Shown: piece by piece, positions 41,684 through 51,232 of the stretch
Position numbering within the stretch: position 1 is the first letter of the stretch
Layout: each line of letters starts with the position of its first letter
Assembly (NCBI RefSeq): GCF_001293525.1
Contig: NZ_BBYR01000022.1
Coordinates: 1-55,277 of the forward strand
Reading direction: 5' to 3'
Source: Pseudideonella sakaiensis
Lineage (GTDB): Bacteria; Pseudomonadota; Gammaproteobacteria; Burkholderiales; Burkholderiaceae_C
DNA: 55,277 nt
Made by a program: the position numbers and the translations under genes
The notes under the pieces: generated by a model
Told to the model about the DNA's origin: nothing
Databases searched by the model: none
Seen by the model: the letters and a program-made list of their open reading frames with translations, nothing else

Positions 41684-42361
41684 TCAATCGATGCGCAGCG
41701 TCTTCTCGAGGCGCAGCGTCCACTCGGCCTGCCCGCCGAGGCCGATCTGCAGCGGCCGCGGCATCAGGTTGGTGTCCAGCCGGTAGCTGAACTCGACGTA
41801 GTGGCCGGTGCCCTCGAGCGTGCCGGCATCGGCGATGCGCCAGTTGGGCAGGCGGCGGATCGCCGCCAGTGCATCCGGCAGGCTGTCGAAGTTCTGGTTC
41901 AGGCCGCCGAAGCTGACGCGGTAGCGCCGCGACAGCGGCTGGAAGGCCAGGCGCCAGGTGCGCTCGGCGCGCGCCACGCGCTTGTCGCGCCAGTACCAGC
42001 GGTCGCGCAGCAGCTCCGCCTCGGCGACGAAGTACAGCGGCACGCCCTTGTGCAGCGCGTCCTCGACGCTGCGCGGCAGCTCGAAGTTGACGGCGAAGCC
42101 GAGCAGCAGCCCGTCCTCGACGCGGCTGGCCTCGAGCTGGGAGATCTCAGGCGTCGGCAGCGCCGCCGCCGAGGCGGCGGTTGCGGTGCCTGCGTGGGGC
42201 GTCGGCGGGGCCGGCTGGGCCGCGGCCGGCGGCAGGCCGGTGGCGGCCAGGCCGAGCAGCAGCACGGCGAGCGCCCCGCGGCGCCGGGCGGCGGCCCATG
42301 CGCCGCGCCGGCCCCGCGGCGGGGCGGCTGTCGAGCGCGGCGGAACGGCGGGCCATCGCAT
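41684..42361 (-). CDS. DUF4390 domain-containing protein
   Basis: A 225-residue exported protein. After a basic, Pro-rich start and a hydrophobic leader (about residues 30-45, A-A-A-Q cut) comes a DUF4390 domain with L-E-A-S-R-V-E-D-G-L-L-L, V-E-D-A-L-H-K-G-V-P-L-Y-F and a W-Y-W-R-D-K core. The function of the family is unknown. Its fixed place between rsmB and the ntrY-type kinase in betaproteobacteria suggests a periplasmic role tied to the sensor. Gaps to its neighbours are 14 and 22 bp. Confidence 0.88.
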   Translation of the reverse strand: MRWPAVPPRSTAAPPRGRRGAWAAARRRGALAVLLLGLAATGLPPAAAQPAPPTPHAGTATAASAAALPTPEISQLEASRVEDGLLLGFAVNFELPRSVEDALHKGVPLYFVAEAELLRDRWYWRDKRVARAERTWRLAFQPLSRRYRVSFGGLNQNFDSLPDALAAIRRLPNWRIADAGTLEGTGHYVEFSYRLDTNLMPRPLQIGLGGQAEWTLRLEKTLRID

Positions 42362-42375
42362 CGGCGGGCAGGGTC

Positions 42376-43839
<1,464 letters not shown>

Positions 43840-43934
43840 CGGCCGAGTCTACGGGCGCCGCCGACGCCCCCGTCCCGGCACGGGCGCCGAGCGTCGGTTA
43901 CGCTGCGCGCGTTGTGCCAACCGCCGCGCTGCCC

Positions 43935-44657
43935 ATGCCCGCCTCCACCTCCACCGTGACACTCGACGACGCGGAACTCTCCCGACTCGCGGCCTCCGAA
44001 CGCATCCGCTACCGGCTGGTCGCGGCCGACTGCCGCTACCACGCGAACGACAACATCGCCGCCTACATCCGCGACGGCGAGCTCGACGAGCTGCGCACCG
44101 AGGTCGAGGCCCACATGCACCAGGTGCTGAAGGCGCTGGTGATCGACACCGAGAGCGACCACAACACCCAGGAAACCGCCAAGCGCGTGGCGAAGATGTT
44201 CCTCACCGAGGTGTTCCGCGGCCGCTACGTGCCGATGCCCAGCGTCACCGAGTTCCCGAACGTCGAGCGCCTCAACGAACTGATGATCGTCGGCCCGATC
44301 ACGGTGCGCAGCGCCTGCTCGCACCACCTCTGCCCCATCCTCGGGCGGGTCTGGATCGGCATCCTGCCAAACGAGCACTCGAACCTGATCGGCCTGTCGA
44401 AGTACGCCCGCATCTGCGAATGGATCATGAGCCGCCCGCAGATCCAGGAGGAGGCCGTGACCATGCTGGCCAACGAATTGCAGGACCGGGTCAAGCCGGA
44501 CGGCCTGGCGATCGTGATGGAGGCCGACCACTTCTGCATGCACTGGCGCGGCGTGAAGGACAACGACTCGATGATGACCAACAGCGTGATGCGCGGCGCC
44601 TTCCTGAAGGACGCCAACCTGCGCCGCGAGTTCCTGTCGCTGCTCAGCAAGAAGTGA
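43935..44657 (+). CDS. folE: GTP cyclohydrolase I
   Basis: A 240-residue enzyme that makes dihydroneopterin triphosphate from GTP, the first step of folate synthesis. The zinc ligands are Cys and His in R-S-A-C-S-H-H-L-C-P and Cys in F-C-M-H-W. N-T-Q-E-T-A-K-R-V-A-K-M and G-L-S-K-Y-A-R-I are family signatures. The protein has a longer N-terminal helix than E. coli FolE. ATG 43935 is preferred; GTG 43914 in the same frame would add 7 residues. It is followed after 40 bp by the BLUF gene, probably in one transcript. Confidence 0.95.
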   Translation: MPASTSTVTLDDAELSRLAASERIRYRLVAADCRYHANDNIAAYIRDGELDELRTEVEAHMHQVLKALVIDTESDHNTQETAKRVAKMFLTEVFRGRYVPMPSVTEFPNVERLNELMIVGPITVRSACSHHLCPILGRVWIGILPNEHSNLIGLSKYARICEWIMSRPQIQEEAVTMLANELQDRVKPDGLAIVMEADHFCMHWRGVKDNDSMMTNSVMRGAFLKDANLRREFLSLLSKK

Positions 44658-44697
44658 GCGCCGCGCCCCGCCCGACCCCCCGAACCGGAGCCCTCCC

Positions 44698-45123
44698 ATG
44701 CTGGTGCGCTTGATGTACGCGAGCCGCGCGCTCGCCACCGTCAGCCAGGACGACCTGAACGCGATCCTGCGCAAGTCCAAGTCCAAGAACCCGCCGAACG
44801 GCGTGACCGGGGTGCTGTGCTTCTCGGACGGCCTGTTCCTGCAGGTGCTCGAGGGCGGCCGCAGCGCCGTCAGCGCGCTCTACAACCGCATCGCCGCCGA
44901 CCCGCGCCACACCGACGTGATCCTGCTCAGCTTCGAGGAGATCGGCGAGCGGCGCTTCCCGCACTGGTCGATGGGCCAGGTCAACGTGACCCGGCTCAAC
45001 CCGGCGCTGCTGCTGAAGTACTCGGAGACGGCAGAGCTCAACCCCTACGCGGTGTCGGGCCGGGTCTCGATGGCGCTGGTCGAGGAGCTGCTCGCGACCG
45101 CGGCGATCGTCGGGCCGGCCTGA
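44698..45123 (+). CDS. BLUF domain blue-light receptor
   Basis: A 141-residue FAD-binding photoreceptor consisting of one BLUF domain with a short C-terminal helical tail. Key photochemistry residues are visible: Tyr in L-M-Y-A-S (about 7), Asn in N-P-P-N-G-V-T-G-V-L (about 34), Gln in L-F-L-Q-V-L-E-G (about 50), and Trp in F-P-H-W-S-M-G (about 90). There is no output domain, so it must act through a partner protein. The gene is next to folE, which invites a link to pterin supply or simple cotranscription. Confidence 0.94.
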   Translation: MLVRLMYASRALATVSQDDLNAILRKSKSKNPPNGVTGVLCFSDGLFLQVLEGGRSAVSALYNRIAADPRHTDVILLSFEEIGERRFPHWSMGQVNVTRLNPALLLKYSETAELNPYAVSGRVSMALVEELLATAAIVGPA

Positions 45124-45194
45124 GGCGGCTCATGCCGCCTCGGAAGTGCCGGGGTCGCCGCGAGCGGCGCAGCCGGTCCTGAACCGGCTGCGCC
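45122..45194. terminator. Two strong hairpins between converging BLUF and fccB genes
   Basis: GAGGCGGC-TCAT-GCCGCCTC (45122-45141, overlapping the BLUF stop) and GGCGCAGCCGGT-CCTGA-ACCGGCTGCGCC (45166-45194, 12-bp perfect stem) lie between the converging genes. They probably end transcription from both sides. Confidence 0.7.
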
Positions 45195-45200
45195 GACGGT

Positions 45201-46517
45201 TCAGGCCAGCGCGTCCGCCCAGATCGTGCGCGCCCAGTTCCACGCGTAGCGGCCTTCCATCTCGTTCGGCGCGGTCGAGAGGCCGCCGGAGCCGGCGACG
45301 GTCTTGAAGGTCTTCTCGGCCGCGACGTACTCGTGCACGCTCGCGACGTGGACGACGTTCTTCGCGTCGACGAAGCTGTAGCAGGTGTTGGTCAGCATCG
45401 GCGCCGGGTTCGGTGCCCAGCCGTTCAGCTCGGCCACGATGGCCGCGGCCGCCACCTTCGCATGGCTGTTGGCCATGTGGCCGCTCTTGGGCATGCCGGG
45501 GGCGATCTGGATCGCGTCGCCGAGCACGTGGATGTGGCGCGCCGCGGTGGACTCGAAGCTCAGGTAGTCCACCGGGCACCAGCGCCCGTTCGCGGTGGCC
45601 AGGCCGGTCTGCACCGCGATCGCGCCGGCGCGCTGCGGCGGCAGCACGTTCAGCACGTCGCCGCGCACGTCGTCCTGGATCTCGAACTTGACGCGGCCCG
45701 CGGCCGCGTCGACGGCCACCGCCTTGTGCTGCGGCCGGTACTCGACCATGCCGCCGTACTGCTCGGCCCAGACCTTCTTGAACAGCGCGCCCTTGGAGGT
45801 GACGTCGGGGTTGGCGTCCAGCACCAGCACCTTGCTGCGCGGCTTGGCGGCCTTGAAGTAGCTCGCGACCTGGCAGGCGCGCTCGTAGGGGCCCGGCGGG
45901 CAGCGGTAGGGCGCCTCGGGGATGGTCAGCACGTAGGTGCCGCCGTCCGGCATCGCCTCGAGCTGGCGGCGCAGCGCCACCGTCTCCGGACCGGCCTTCC
46001 AGGCCTGCAGCACCCGGCCCTGCAGCTGCGCCTCGCGCAGGCCGGCCACGCCGTCGAACATCAGCTCGATGCCGGGCGACAGCACCAGCTTGTCGTAGCC
46101 GACGACGGCGCCGGAGCCGAGCGTGGCCTTGCGCGCGGTCGGGTCGATGCGGGCGACCGTGTCCTTGACGACACGCACGCCGTGGAAGGTGCTCAGGCCG
46201 GCATAGGGCACGGTGATGTCGGCCAGCGTGCGGCTGCCGCCGATCACCAGGTTCGAGATCGGGCAGGAGACGAAGGCGTCGTTCGGCTCGACCAGCACCA
46301 CCTCGACCTTCTGGTCGGACAGCAGGCGCAGGTACTTGGCGGCGGTGGCGCCGCCGTAGCCGCCGCCGACCACCAGCACGCGGGCGTGGGCGGGCGGGGC
46401 GACGCTGGCGCAGCCGGCGAAGGCGCCGGTGCCGGCCACGCCGGCGGCGGCCGCGGCGCGCAGCAGCGAGCGCCGGCGCAGGCCGGGGGCGTTCGGGAGC
46501 GGGGTCGTCTGGGTCAT
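45201..46517 (-). CDS. fccB: Flavocytochrome c sulfide dehydrogenase, flavoprotein subunit
   Basis: A 438-residue periplasmic FAD protein that oxidises sulfide and passes electrons to its cytochrome partner. The leader has a twin-arginine-like R-R-R-S-L-L before a hydrophobic stretch ending F-A-G-C, so Tat export is likely. FAD binding is by V-V-G-G-G-Y-G-G-A-T (about residue 49). Candidates for the redox disulfide are the Cys in Y-R-C-P-P-G-P-Y-E-R-A-C and the Cys in N-T-C-Y-S-F. It lies 16 bp after fccA in one operon. Confidence 0.9.
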   Translation of the reverse strand: MTQTTPLPNAPGLRRRSLLRAAAAAGVAGTGAFAGCASVAPPAHARVLVVGGGYGGATAAKYLRLLSDQKVEVVLVEPNDAFVSCPISNLVIGGSRTLADITVPYAGLSTFHGVRVVKDTVARIDPTARKATLGSGAVVGYDKLVLSPGIELMFDGVAGLREAQLQGRVLQAWKAGPETVALRRQLEAMPDGGTYVLTIPEAPYRCPPGPYERACQVASYFKAAKPRSKVLVLDANPDVTSKGALFKKVWAEQYGGMVEYRPQHKAVAVDAAAGRVKFEIQDDVRGDVLNVLPPQRAGAIAVQTGLATANGRWCPVDYLSFESTAARHIHVLGDAIQIAPGMPKSGHMANSHAKVAAAAIVAELNGWAPNPAPMLTNTCYSFVDAKNVVHVASVHEYVAAEKTFKTVAGSGGLSTAPNEMEGRYAWNWARTIWADALA

Positions 46518-46533
46518 CGCGGGCTCCCGGTCA

Positions 46534-46872
46534 TCAGTGCGGACGGGCCGCGAAGTAGGCGGCGATCTGCTCGATCTGCGCGTCCGAATAGCCCTTGGCG
46601 AGCTGGTGCATCACCGTCGCCGGGCGCGCGCCGCTGCGGAAGGCCTTCATCTGCTCGACCAGGTAGCTGGCCGGCATGCCGGCCAGGCCCGGCACCGCGC
46701 TTTCGCTGACGGCGCGGCCGTCGGTGCCGTGGCAGTTGGCGCAGGTGGCCGCGAGGGCGCGCGTGCGCAGCTGCGCCTGCGGGTCGGTCTGCGCGGCCGC
46801 CGGCAGGGCCAGCGCGGCGCCGGCCGCGGCGGCGGCCAGGCCCGGGGCCAGGGAAATCCTGCGGAATCTCAT
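46534..46872 (-). CDS. fccA: Class I c-type cytochrome, FccA-like subunit
   Basis: A 112-residue periplasmic monoheme cytochrome. The signal peptide ends A-A-A-Q (about residue 28). The heme motif is C-A-N-C-H (about 44-48) and the distal ligand is Met in T-V-M-H-Q-L-A-K-G-Y. It pairs with the flavoprotein encoded next to form flavocytochrome c, feeding electrons from sulfide to the respiratory chain. Confidence 0.9.
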   Translation of the reverse strand: MRFRRISLAPGLAAAAAGAALALPAAAQTDPQAQLRTRALAATCANCHGTDGRAVSESAVPGLAGMPASYLVEQMKAFRSGARPATVMHQLAKGYSDAQIEQIAAYFAARPH

Positions 46873-47078
46873 CGTCTCGTGCTCCTGGGTCGGTGGGATC
46901 TCGGGTCGGGGGCAGCGCGGCCGGCACGGGCCCTGCAGCGCTGCACTGTCGCGGCACGCCGCGCGGCGCGCCAGCGGGCTTCCACTGCCCCGAGCGCGAC
47001 GCGCAGCCGCACAGCATGGGCCCCCGCGGGAGCGGCCGGCAAGCGCGCGACGCGCCGGAGCTTATGCGGTTTCCGCGG

Positions 47079-47636
47079 CTACAGCGGCCCGGCCGCCCGA
47101 AAGCCGAACAGGCTGGCGATCAGCACCGTGGGGAACTGCAGCACCGCCTCGTTGTACTGGTCCACCGTGGCGTTGAACTGCGCGCGCGAGAAGCCGAGCG
47201 CCGAGGCCGCCGCCGCCAGCTCCTCGGCCGGCCCGGCGACCTCCAGGCTGGCGCCGCTGAGGCGCGGGCTGTGCAGGTGCGACGGCAGCTCGGCGAGCAG
47301 GCGCTCGCGCGCCGCGGACAGGGTGTCGTCGGCCAGGCGCAGGCTGGCGGCGGCACGCGCCGAGGTCGGCCGCAGGCGCAGCCGGTCGAGCGCGACCAGC
47401 ACCTGGTCGGCGGCGGCGAGCACGGCATCGGCCGGCGTGTCCGCGCCCTCCAGCACCGGCCGCAGCGCGCCGACCCAGGCCCGCAGGGCGGCATCGCGCT
47501 GGCGCACCTGGGCCTCCAGCGGCGCGCAGGCCCGCGCGATCTCGTGGCGCAGCCGCACCAGGCGGTTGTAGGCACCGACGGCCCAGAACACCAGCACCGC
47601 GGCGATGGCCAGCAGCAGGGTCTCGCCGCTGCTCAT
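47079..47636 (-). CDS. LemA family protein
   Basis: A 185-residue protein with one N-terminal membrane segment (about residues 6-25), then Y-N-R-L-V-R-L-R and long helices. The LemA signature F-N-A-T-V-D-Q-Y-N-E-A-V-L-Q-F-P-T is near the C-terminus. Family members are membrane-anchored helical bundles of unclear role. The start at 47636 is chosen because it gives the usual short N-terminus before the membrane segment. It is downstream of the ABC/GntR operon with a 177-bp gap. Confidence 0.88.
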   Translation of the reverse strand: MSSGETLLLAIAAVLVFWAVGAYNRLVRLRHEIARACAPLEAQVRQRDAALRAWVGALRPVLEGADTPADAVLAAADQVLVALDRLRLRPTSARAAASLRLADDTLSAARERLLAELPSHLHSPRLSGASLEVAGPAEELAAAASALGFSRAQFNATVDQYNEAVLQFPTVLIASLFGFRAAGPL

Positions 47637-47813
47637 CGGGCGGCTCCCCGCACCGGGGCCCGGGCGGCAGGCCGTGGCCGCCGCCGGCGCGCGGCCGCGT
47701 CCGGCCCCGCCTGCGCACGCGCAGGCACGGGCGCCGACGTGCCGGCCGACCATCGCGGCCATCGAGCAGAGGCAAGGGGGGCCGTGGCGGCCGGCGCGCA
47801 CATCGGCCGCACT

Positions 47814-49238
47814 CTACGCGAGCGGCGGCGTGGCCCGTCCCAGCGCGTGCCAGCGCCAGGCCAGCCCGGCCGCGGCGACGGCGACGGCCGCCGCGACCAG
47901 CGCGCCCGCGGGCACGCCACCGTAGTGGAGCAGCCCCAGCGCGAGCACCGGCCCGCCGCAGGCCACCAGCGCCGCGCGCCGGTGGAAGCCGGCGAGGCTG
48001 CCGCGCTGCACCAGGTCGGGGAAGACGAACACGACCGAGGGCAGCACGGCGGCCACGGCCACGGCGACCCCGGGCCACATCGCCGGCGGCATCCACTGCG
48101 CGAGCAGCCCGCAGCCGGCCGCGCCCGCGGCCCAGCCGACGGCGAAGTGCGCCAGCCGGTGGCGGGCGACGCTGCGCCGCCACGCGCCGCCGCGCGGCAC
48201 GCCGGGGGCGAGCTGCAGCAGCCCCTGCTCGGCCTCGGTGCGGCGGGTCGGCTGGGCGCAGGCGAAGACCGGGTTCAGCGCCATGCTCATCAGGCCGATC
48301 ATCGGCCCCCACAGCCCCGCCTCGACGCTGCCGCGCCGCAGCCACCAGGCCAGGCCGGCCGCCACCAGCAGCCCCACCGCGGCCGACCACGCGAGGTGCA
48401 CCGTCCAGTGCGCGCCTGGACCGAAGACGAGCATCGCGCGCCGGGCCGCGCTCGACGGCCGGCTCACGCAGCGCCGCAACCAGCGGTGGTAGGGCGCCTC
48501 GGAGAGCCGTGCGAGCCACCGGCCCCAGCGGGTGCTGGCCGGCAGCGCGACCGAGGCCGTGGGGTCGAGCGCGCGCGAGCGCATCCAGGTGCCGGCCGGC
48601 CGGTCCAGGTGGCCGGCGCCGCCTTCGCGCAGCAGGCGCGTCAGCGCCACGCCCAGCAGCATCAGCACCGCCGCCACCAGCCACGGCGCCACCGCCCAGC
48701 CCTCCAGGCTGCCGCCGGGCTTCAGGCGGGTGCCCCCAGCGACCAGCACGAAGGGCGCCACCACCCAGAACCCGACCCAGAGCCAGAGCCAGCGCATGCC
48801 GGCGCCCGCGAAGGCCAGCAGCGCCGCCACGCCGAGCACGACCGGCCCGGTCTGCAGCCGCGCCGGCAGGCCCGTCATGATCGCCGCAAGCGCCAGCAGC
48901 CAGCCGCCCGCGAGCAGCAGCCGCAGGCGCCGCACCTGGCCGGGCAGCAGCCAGGCGGCCACCGGCGTGTTCTGCTTCAGCAGGCCATGCACCAGCAGCA
49001 CCCAGCCGACGATGCCGGCGCCGATCACCAGGCCGCGGGCCAGCAGCTCCGGATCGGGCGTCCGGCGATTCAGCAGCAGCGCGGGCAGCGCCATGCCGAA
49101 GAGGCCGAACAGCAGGCCGGAGACGGCCTGCAGCAGGTGCTTGCGCGGCACGGCGGTGCGCAGCAGGCGCAGCCAGGGCGAGGCGCCGGCCGCGGGTCGC
49201 AGCGGCCGGGCCGCGGTGGGATCGACGGCGCCGTGCAT
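47814..49238 (-). CDS. ABC-2 type membrane protein partner of the YtrA-regulated ATPase
   Basis: A 474-residue protein with about ten to twelve hydrophobic segments grouped in two halves, separated by a basic soluble region (about residues 200-280). No known motif is visible. Its start touches the ATPase stop (TGATG at 49236-49240; GTG 49241 is a 4-nt-overlap alternative), so it is very probably the transmembrane part of the transporter. The substrate is unknown; related gntR-ABC operons often respond to cell-wall-active compounds. Confidence 0.75.
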   Translation of the reverse strand: MHGAVDPTAARPLRPAAGASPWLRLLRTAVPRKHLLQAVSGLLFGLFGMALPALLLNRRTPDPELLARGLVIGAGIVGWVLLVHGLLKQNTPVAAWLLPGQVRRLRLLLAGGWLLALAAIMTGLPARLQTGPVVLGVAALLAFAGAGMRWLWLWVGFWVVAPFVLVAGGTRLKPGGSLEGWAVAPWLVAAVLMLLGVALTRLLREGGAGHLDRPAGTWMRSRALDPTASVALPASTRWGRWLARLSEAPYHRWLRRCVSRPSSAARRAMLVFGPGAHWTVHLAWSAAVGLLVAAGLAWWLRRGSVEAGLWGPMIGLMSMALNPVFACAQPTRRTEAEQGLLQLAPGVPRGGAWRRSVARHRLAHFAVGWAAGAAGCGLLAQWMPPAMWPGVAVAVAAVLPSVVFVFPDLVQRGSLAGFHRRAALVACGGPVLALGLLHYGGVPAGALVAAAVAVAAAGLAWRWHALGRATPPLA

Positions 49239-50206
49239 CACGTCAGCGCCATGAACAGGTCCTCGAGCGTCACCGGCTCGACGCGGCAGGCCGGGCCCGT
49301 GCCCGCCGGGGGCGCGCCGGTTTCCCAGCGCGCGATCACCACCCGCTGCGGCGGCATGCCCGGCGCGACCTGCAGCGCTTCGTCGGACAGGCGATGCGCC
49401 CCGCGCAGCAGGCCATCCAGCGCGGTGGCCGGCCCGCTGACGCGCCGGGTCTGCTCCAGCAGCTCGTCCAGCGGCGCCTGCAGCGCGATGCGGCCGGCCC
49501 CGAGGAAGGCCACGTTGAAGGCCACCCGCTCCAGGTCGGACAGGATGTGGGTGGAGAACACCACCGTGGTACCGCGGTCCAGCACCTGCTCCACCAGTTC
49601 GCGCAGGAAATCGCGGCGGCCCGCCGGGTCCAGGCTCGCCACCGGCTCGTCGAGCACCAGCAGGTCCGGCTCGTGGGCCAGCGCGCGGATGATCGACAGC
49701 CGCTGCTGCTCGCCGCCGGACAGGCGGCCGATGGGCGTGGCGGTGTCGATCGACCAGCGGTCGAGCAGCGCATCGACCTTGGCCGCGTTCCAGCGCGGGT
49801 AGAAGCTGCGCAGGTAGTCGAGCATCTGCCGGGCATCGAGCCAGTCGAACAGGTCGGCGCGCTGCGGCACGTAGCCGATGCGCGTGCGCGCGGCATCGTC
49901 GAGCGCGGGCAGCGTGCAGTCGAACAGGCGGATGCGGCCGGCCTGGGCCTCGCGCAGGCCGAGCAGGGCCTCCAGCAGCGTGGTCTTGCCGGCGCCGTTG
50001 CGGCCCAGCAGGCCCACCACCTGGCCCGGCAGCAGCGACCAGTCCAGGCCCTCGAGCACGGTGCGCGGTGCGCCGCCGCGCGGGCCGGGATAGGCCACGC
50101 GCACGCCCTCCAGCGTCACCGTGGCGGCCGGCAGCGATGCGGCGTGCAGCGGCGGCAGCGCCGCGCCGGGGGCCGGCGTGCGGCCGGGGTCAGGGCCGAG
50201 GCTCAT
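49238..50206 (-). CDS. ABC transporter ATP-binding protein
   Basis: A 322-residue ATPase with Walker A G-R-N-G-A-G-K-T-T (about residue 68), signature L-S-G-G-E-Q-Q-R and Walker B L-L-V-L-D-E-P-V-A-S-L-D. The sequence groups with YtrB/exporter-type ATPases. An extra C-terminal region of about 80 residues follows the ATPase core. It overlaps the gntR gene upstream by 17 bp and the membrane-protein gene downstream by 1 bp. Confidence 0.92.
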   Translation of the reverse strand: MSLGPDPGRTPAPGAALPPLHAASLPAATVTLEGVRVAYPGPRGGAPRTVLEGLDWSLLPGQVVGLLGRNGAGKTTLLEALLGLREAQAGRIRLFDCTLPALDDAARTRIGYVPQRADLFDWLDARQMLDYLRSFYPRWNAAKVDALLDRWSIDTATPIGRLSGGEQQRLSIIRALAHEPDLLVLDEPVASLDPAGRRDFLRELVEQVLDRGTTVVFSTHILSDLERVAFNVAFLGAGRIALQAPLDELLEQTRRVSGPATALDGLLRGAHRLSDEALQVAPGMPPQRVVIARWETGAPPAGTGPACRVEPVTLEDLFMALT

Positions 50207-50594
50207 CGGGGTCCTCCATCAACTCGCTCAACAGGGTCAGCACCTCGTGCGGCGCCAGGCCGAGCTCGCGCGCCTGCTCGGCCACGCGCGCCAGCGCCGG
50301 GCGCACCAGCGCCAGCCGCTCGGCCGCCGGCGGCGGCTGGCCCGGCGCCTCGGCCACCACCATGCCGATGCCGCGCTGGCGCGCCAGCAGGCCCTCGGCC
50401 TCCAGCAGGCTGTAGGCCTTGGACACGGTCATCGGGTTGATGGCCAGCGCCTGCGCCAGCTCGCGCACCGACGGCAGGCCGGCGCCGGCCGCCCACTGCC
50501 CGGCCAGCACGCGCCGCCGCACCTGCTCGACGAGCTGGCGGTAGATCGGCTCCGGGGAGCCGGTGGCGATGCTGAAGAGGCGGGGGTCGATCAC
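50190..50594 (-). CDS. GntR family (YtrA subfamily) repressor
   Basis: A 134-residue regulator. The winged helix covers residues 10-75 (P-I-Y-R-Q-L-V-E-Q-V-R, then L-P-S-V-R-E-L-A-Q-A-L-A-I-N-P-M-T-V-S-K-A-Y). A short C-terminal helix pair typical of YtrA follows. I start it at GTG 50594, giving M-I-D-P-R-L-F-S; an in-frame GTG at 50612 is possible. It is the first gene of the operon and is preceded by the palindrome at 50638-50659, so it should repress its own operon until an inducer appears. Confidence 0.9.
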   Translation of the reverse strand: MIDPRLFSIATGSPEPIYRQLVEQVRRRVLAGQWAAGAGLPSVRELAQALAINPMTVSKAYSLLEAEGLLARQRGIGMVVAEAPGQPPPAAERLALVRPALARVAEQARELGLAPHEVLTLLSELMEDPDEPRP

Positions 50595-50637
50595 GGGGTG
50601 GCCGCCGCACACAGCGGGCGCGCCGGTCGATAGCTTA

Positions 50638-50659
50638 GTGTATTAATGCACTAATACAC
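50638..50659. promoter_or_regulatory. GntR/YtrA operator candidate GTGTATTA-N6-TAATACAC
   Basis: Perfect 8-bp arms, strikingly AT-rich in a GC-rich genome, lie 43 bp upstream of the gntR start. The pattern resembles YtrA-type operators (GTGTA...TACAC). It lies where the -35/-10 region of the operon should be, which suits repression. Confidence 0.75.
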
Positions 50660-50699
50660 AAGCCCTTGCCACGGTCGATCCGCGTCGCGGGCCCGCCCC

Positions 50700-50728
50700 T
50701 TGGCAAACGGTGCAATCGCCGCTATGCT
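50700..50728 (+). promoter_or_regulatory. Sigma-70-like promoter before the 34-codon gene
   Basis: TTGGCA (50700-50705) and TATGCT (50723-50728) are separated by 17 bp, a near-consensus housekeeping promoter. Transcription would start near 50735, 23 bp before the ATG at 50758. Confidence 0.55.
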
Positions 50729-50757
50729 GGATGCAAACACAGGCTGAGGATTTGACC

Positions 50758-50862
50758 ATGCCACTGCAGTCGTTCGAGCGCCCCCTGTACCGCGAAACCT
50801 ACCAGCCCACGCCGGCCCTGCGGCTGCCGCGGTGGGTCTGGAGCTTGTGGCGCTGGCTGTGA
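50758..50862 (+). CDS. Small protein of 34 residues, Trp/Arg-rich end
   Basis: A short frame with GAGGA 7 bp before the ATG and a good promoter just upstream. It reads M-P-L-Q-S-F-E-R-P-L-Y-R, then a Pro-rich middle, ending R-W-V-W-S-L-W-R-W-L. The last dozen residues could form an amphipathic, membrane-touching helix. I know no family for it. The stop codon lies in the first unit of a 14-bp tandem repeat. It is divergent from the gntR operon. A chance frame cannot be excluded. Confidence 0.5.
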   Translation: MPLQSFERPLYRETYQPTPALRLPRWVWSLWRWL

Positions 50863-50918
50863 TGGCCACGCTGTGACGGCCACGCTGTGACGGCCGCGCT
50901 GTGACGACGGCGCTGTGA
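50856..50918. repeat. 14-bp tandem repeat (GCTGTGACGGCCAC-like), four and a half units
   Basis: Units start at 50856, 50870, 50884, 50898 and 50912 and share GCTGTGA. The first carries the small gene's TGA stop. Divergence between units is one to a few bases. This is a minisatellite directly at the 3' end of the small gene. Confidence 0.9.
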
Positions 50919-51232
50919 AGTCAGCCCCGTGACGGCAGCCTTCGCACGTCCGTCGACGAACGAGGGCGCTGCCCGGCGGTTCGCCACGGACAGCGCCCGG
51001 CCTGCATAAAAAGCCCGCCGCAGACGGGAAACCGGGGGTGAGGCCCCGCCGCAGCGCCCGGTTCGGGATGCCCGGGAGCGGTGGCCTCACGCACGGGAAG
51101 ATGCTGCCGCAGCGCAGCATCCGGTGTCATCGCACGCTTGTACGATGCAGCGCTCCCCCGCTGGCAGCCCCCCATGCTGGGGAAGCCCGCGCGGGGACGG
51201 GGAAAGGGTGCCGAGCCGGCCGCAGGCCGGCG
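50863..51232. other. 370-bp stretch without a convincing gene; repeats and hairpins
   Basis: After the tandem repeat there is a hairpin GATGCTGC-N6-GCAGCATC at 51100-51121. A minus-strand terminator-like element CCCG-N7-CGGG follows, with a CTTTTT run (around 51007-51029). The stem GCCGGCC-GCA-GGCCGGC at 51215-51231 adjoins the synthetase stop. The longer frames here are low-complexity and look like chance. Confidence 0.5.

Noticed and set aside
47637-47813. N-terminal extension of the LemA gene to 47801
   Set aside because: The added 55 residues are Ala/Gly/Cys-rich with no homology, and the inner ATG gives the normal LemA start before its membrane segment.
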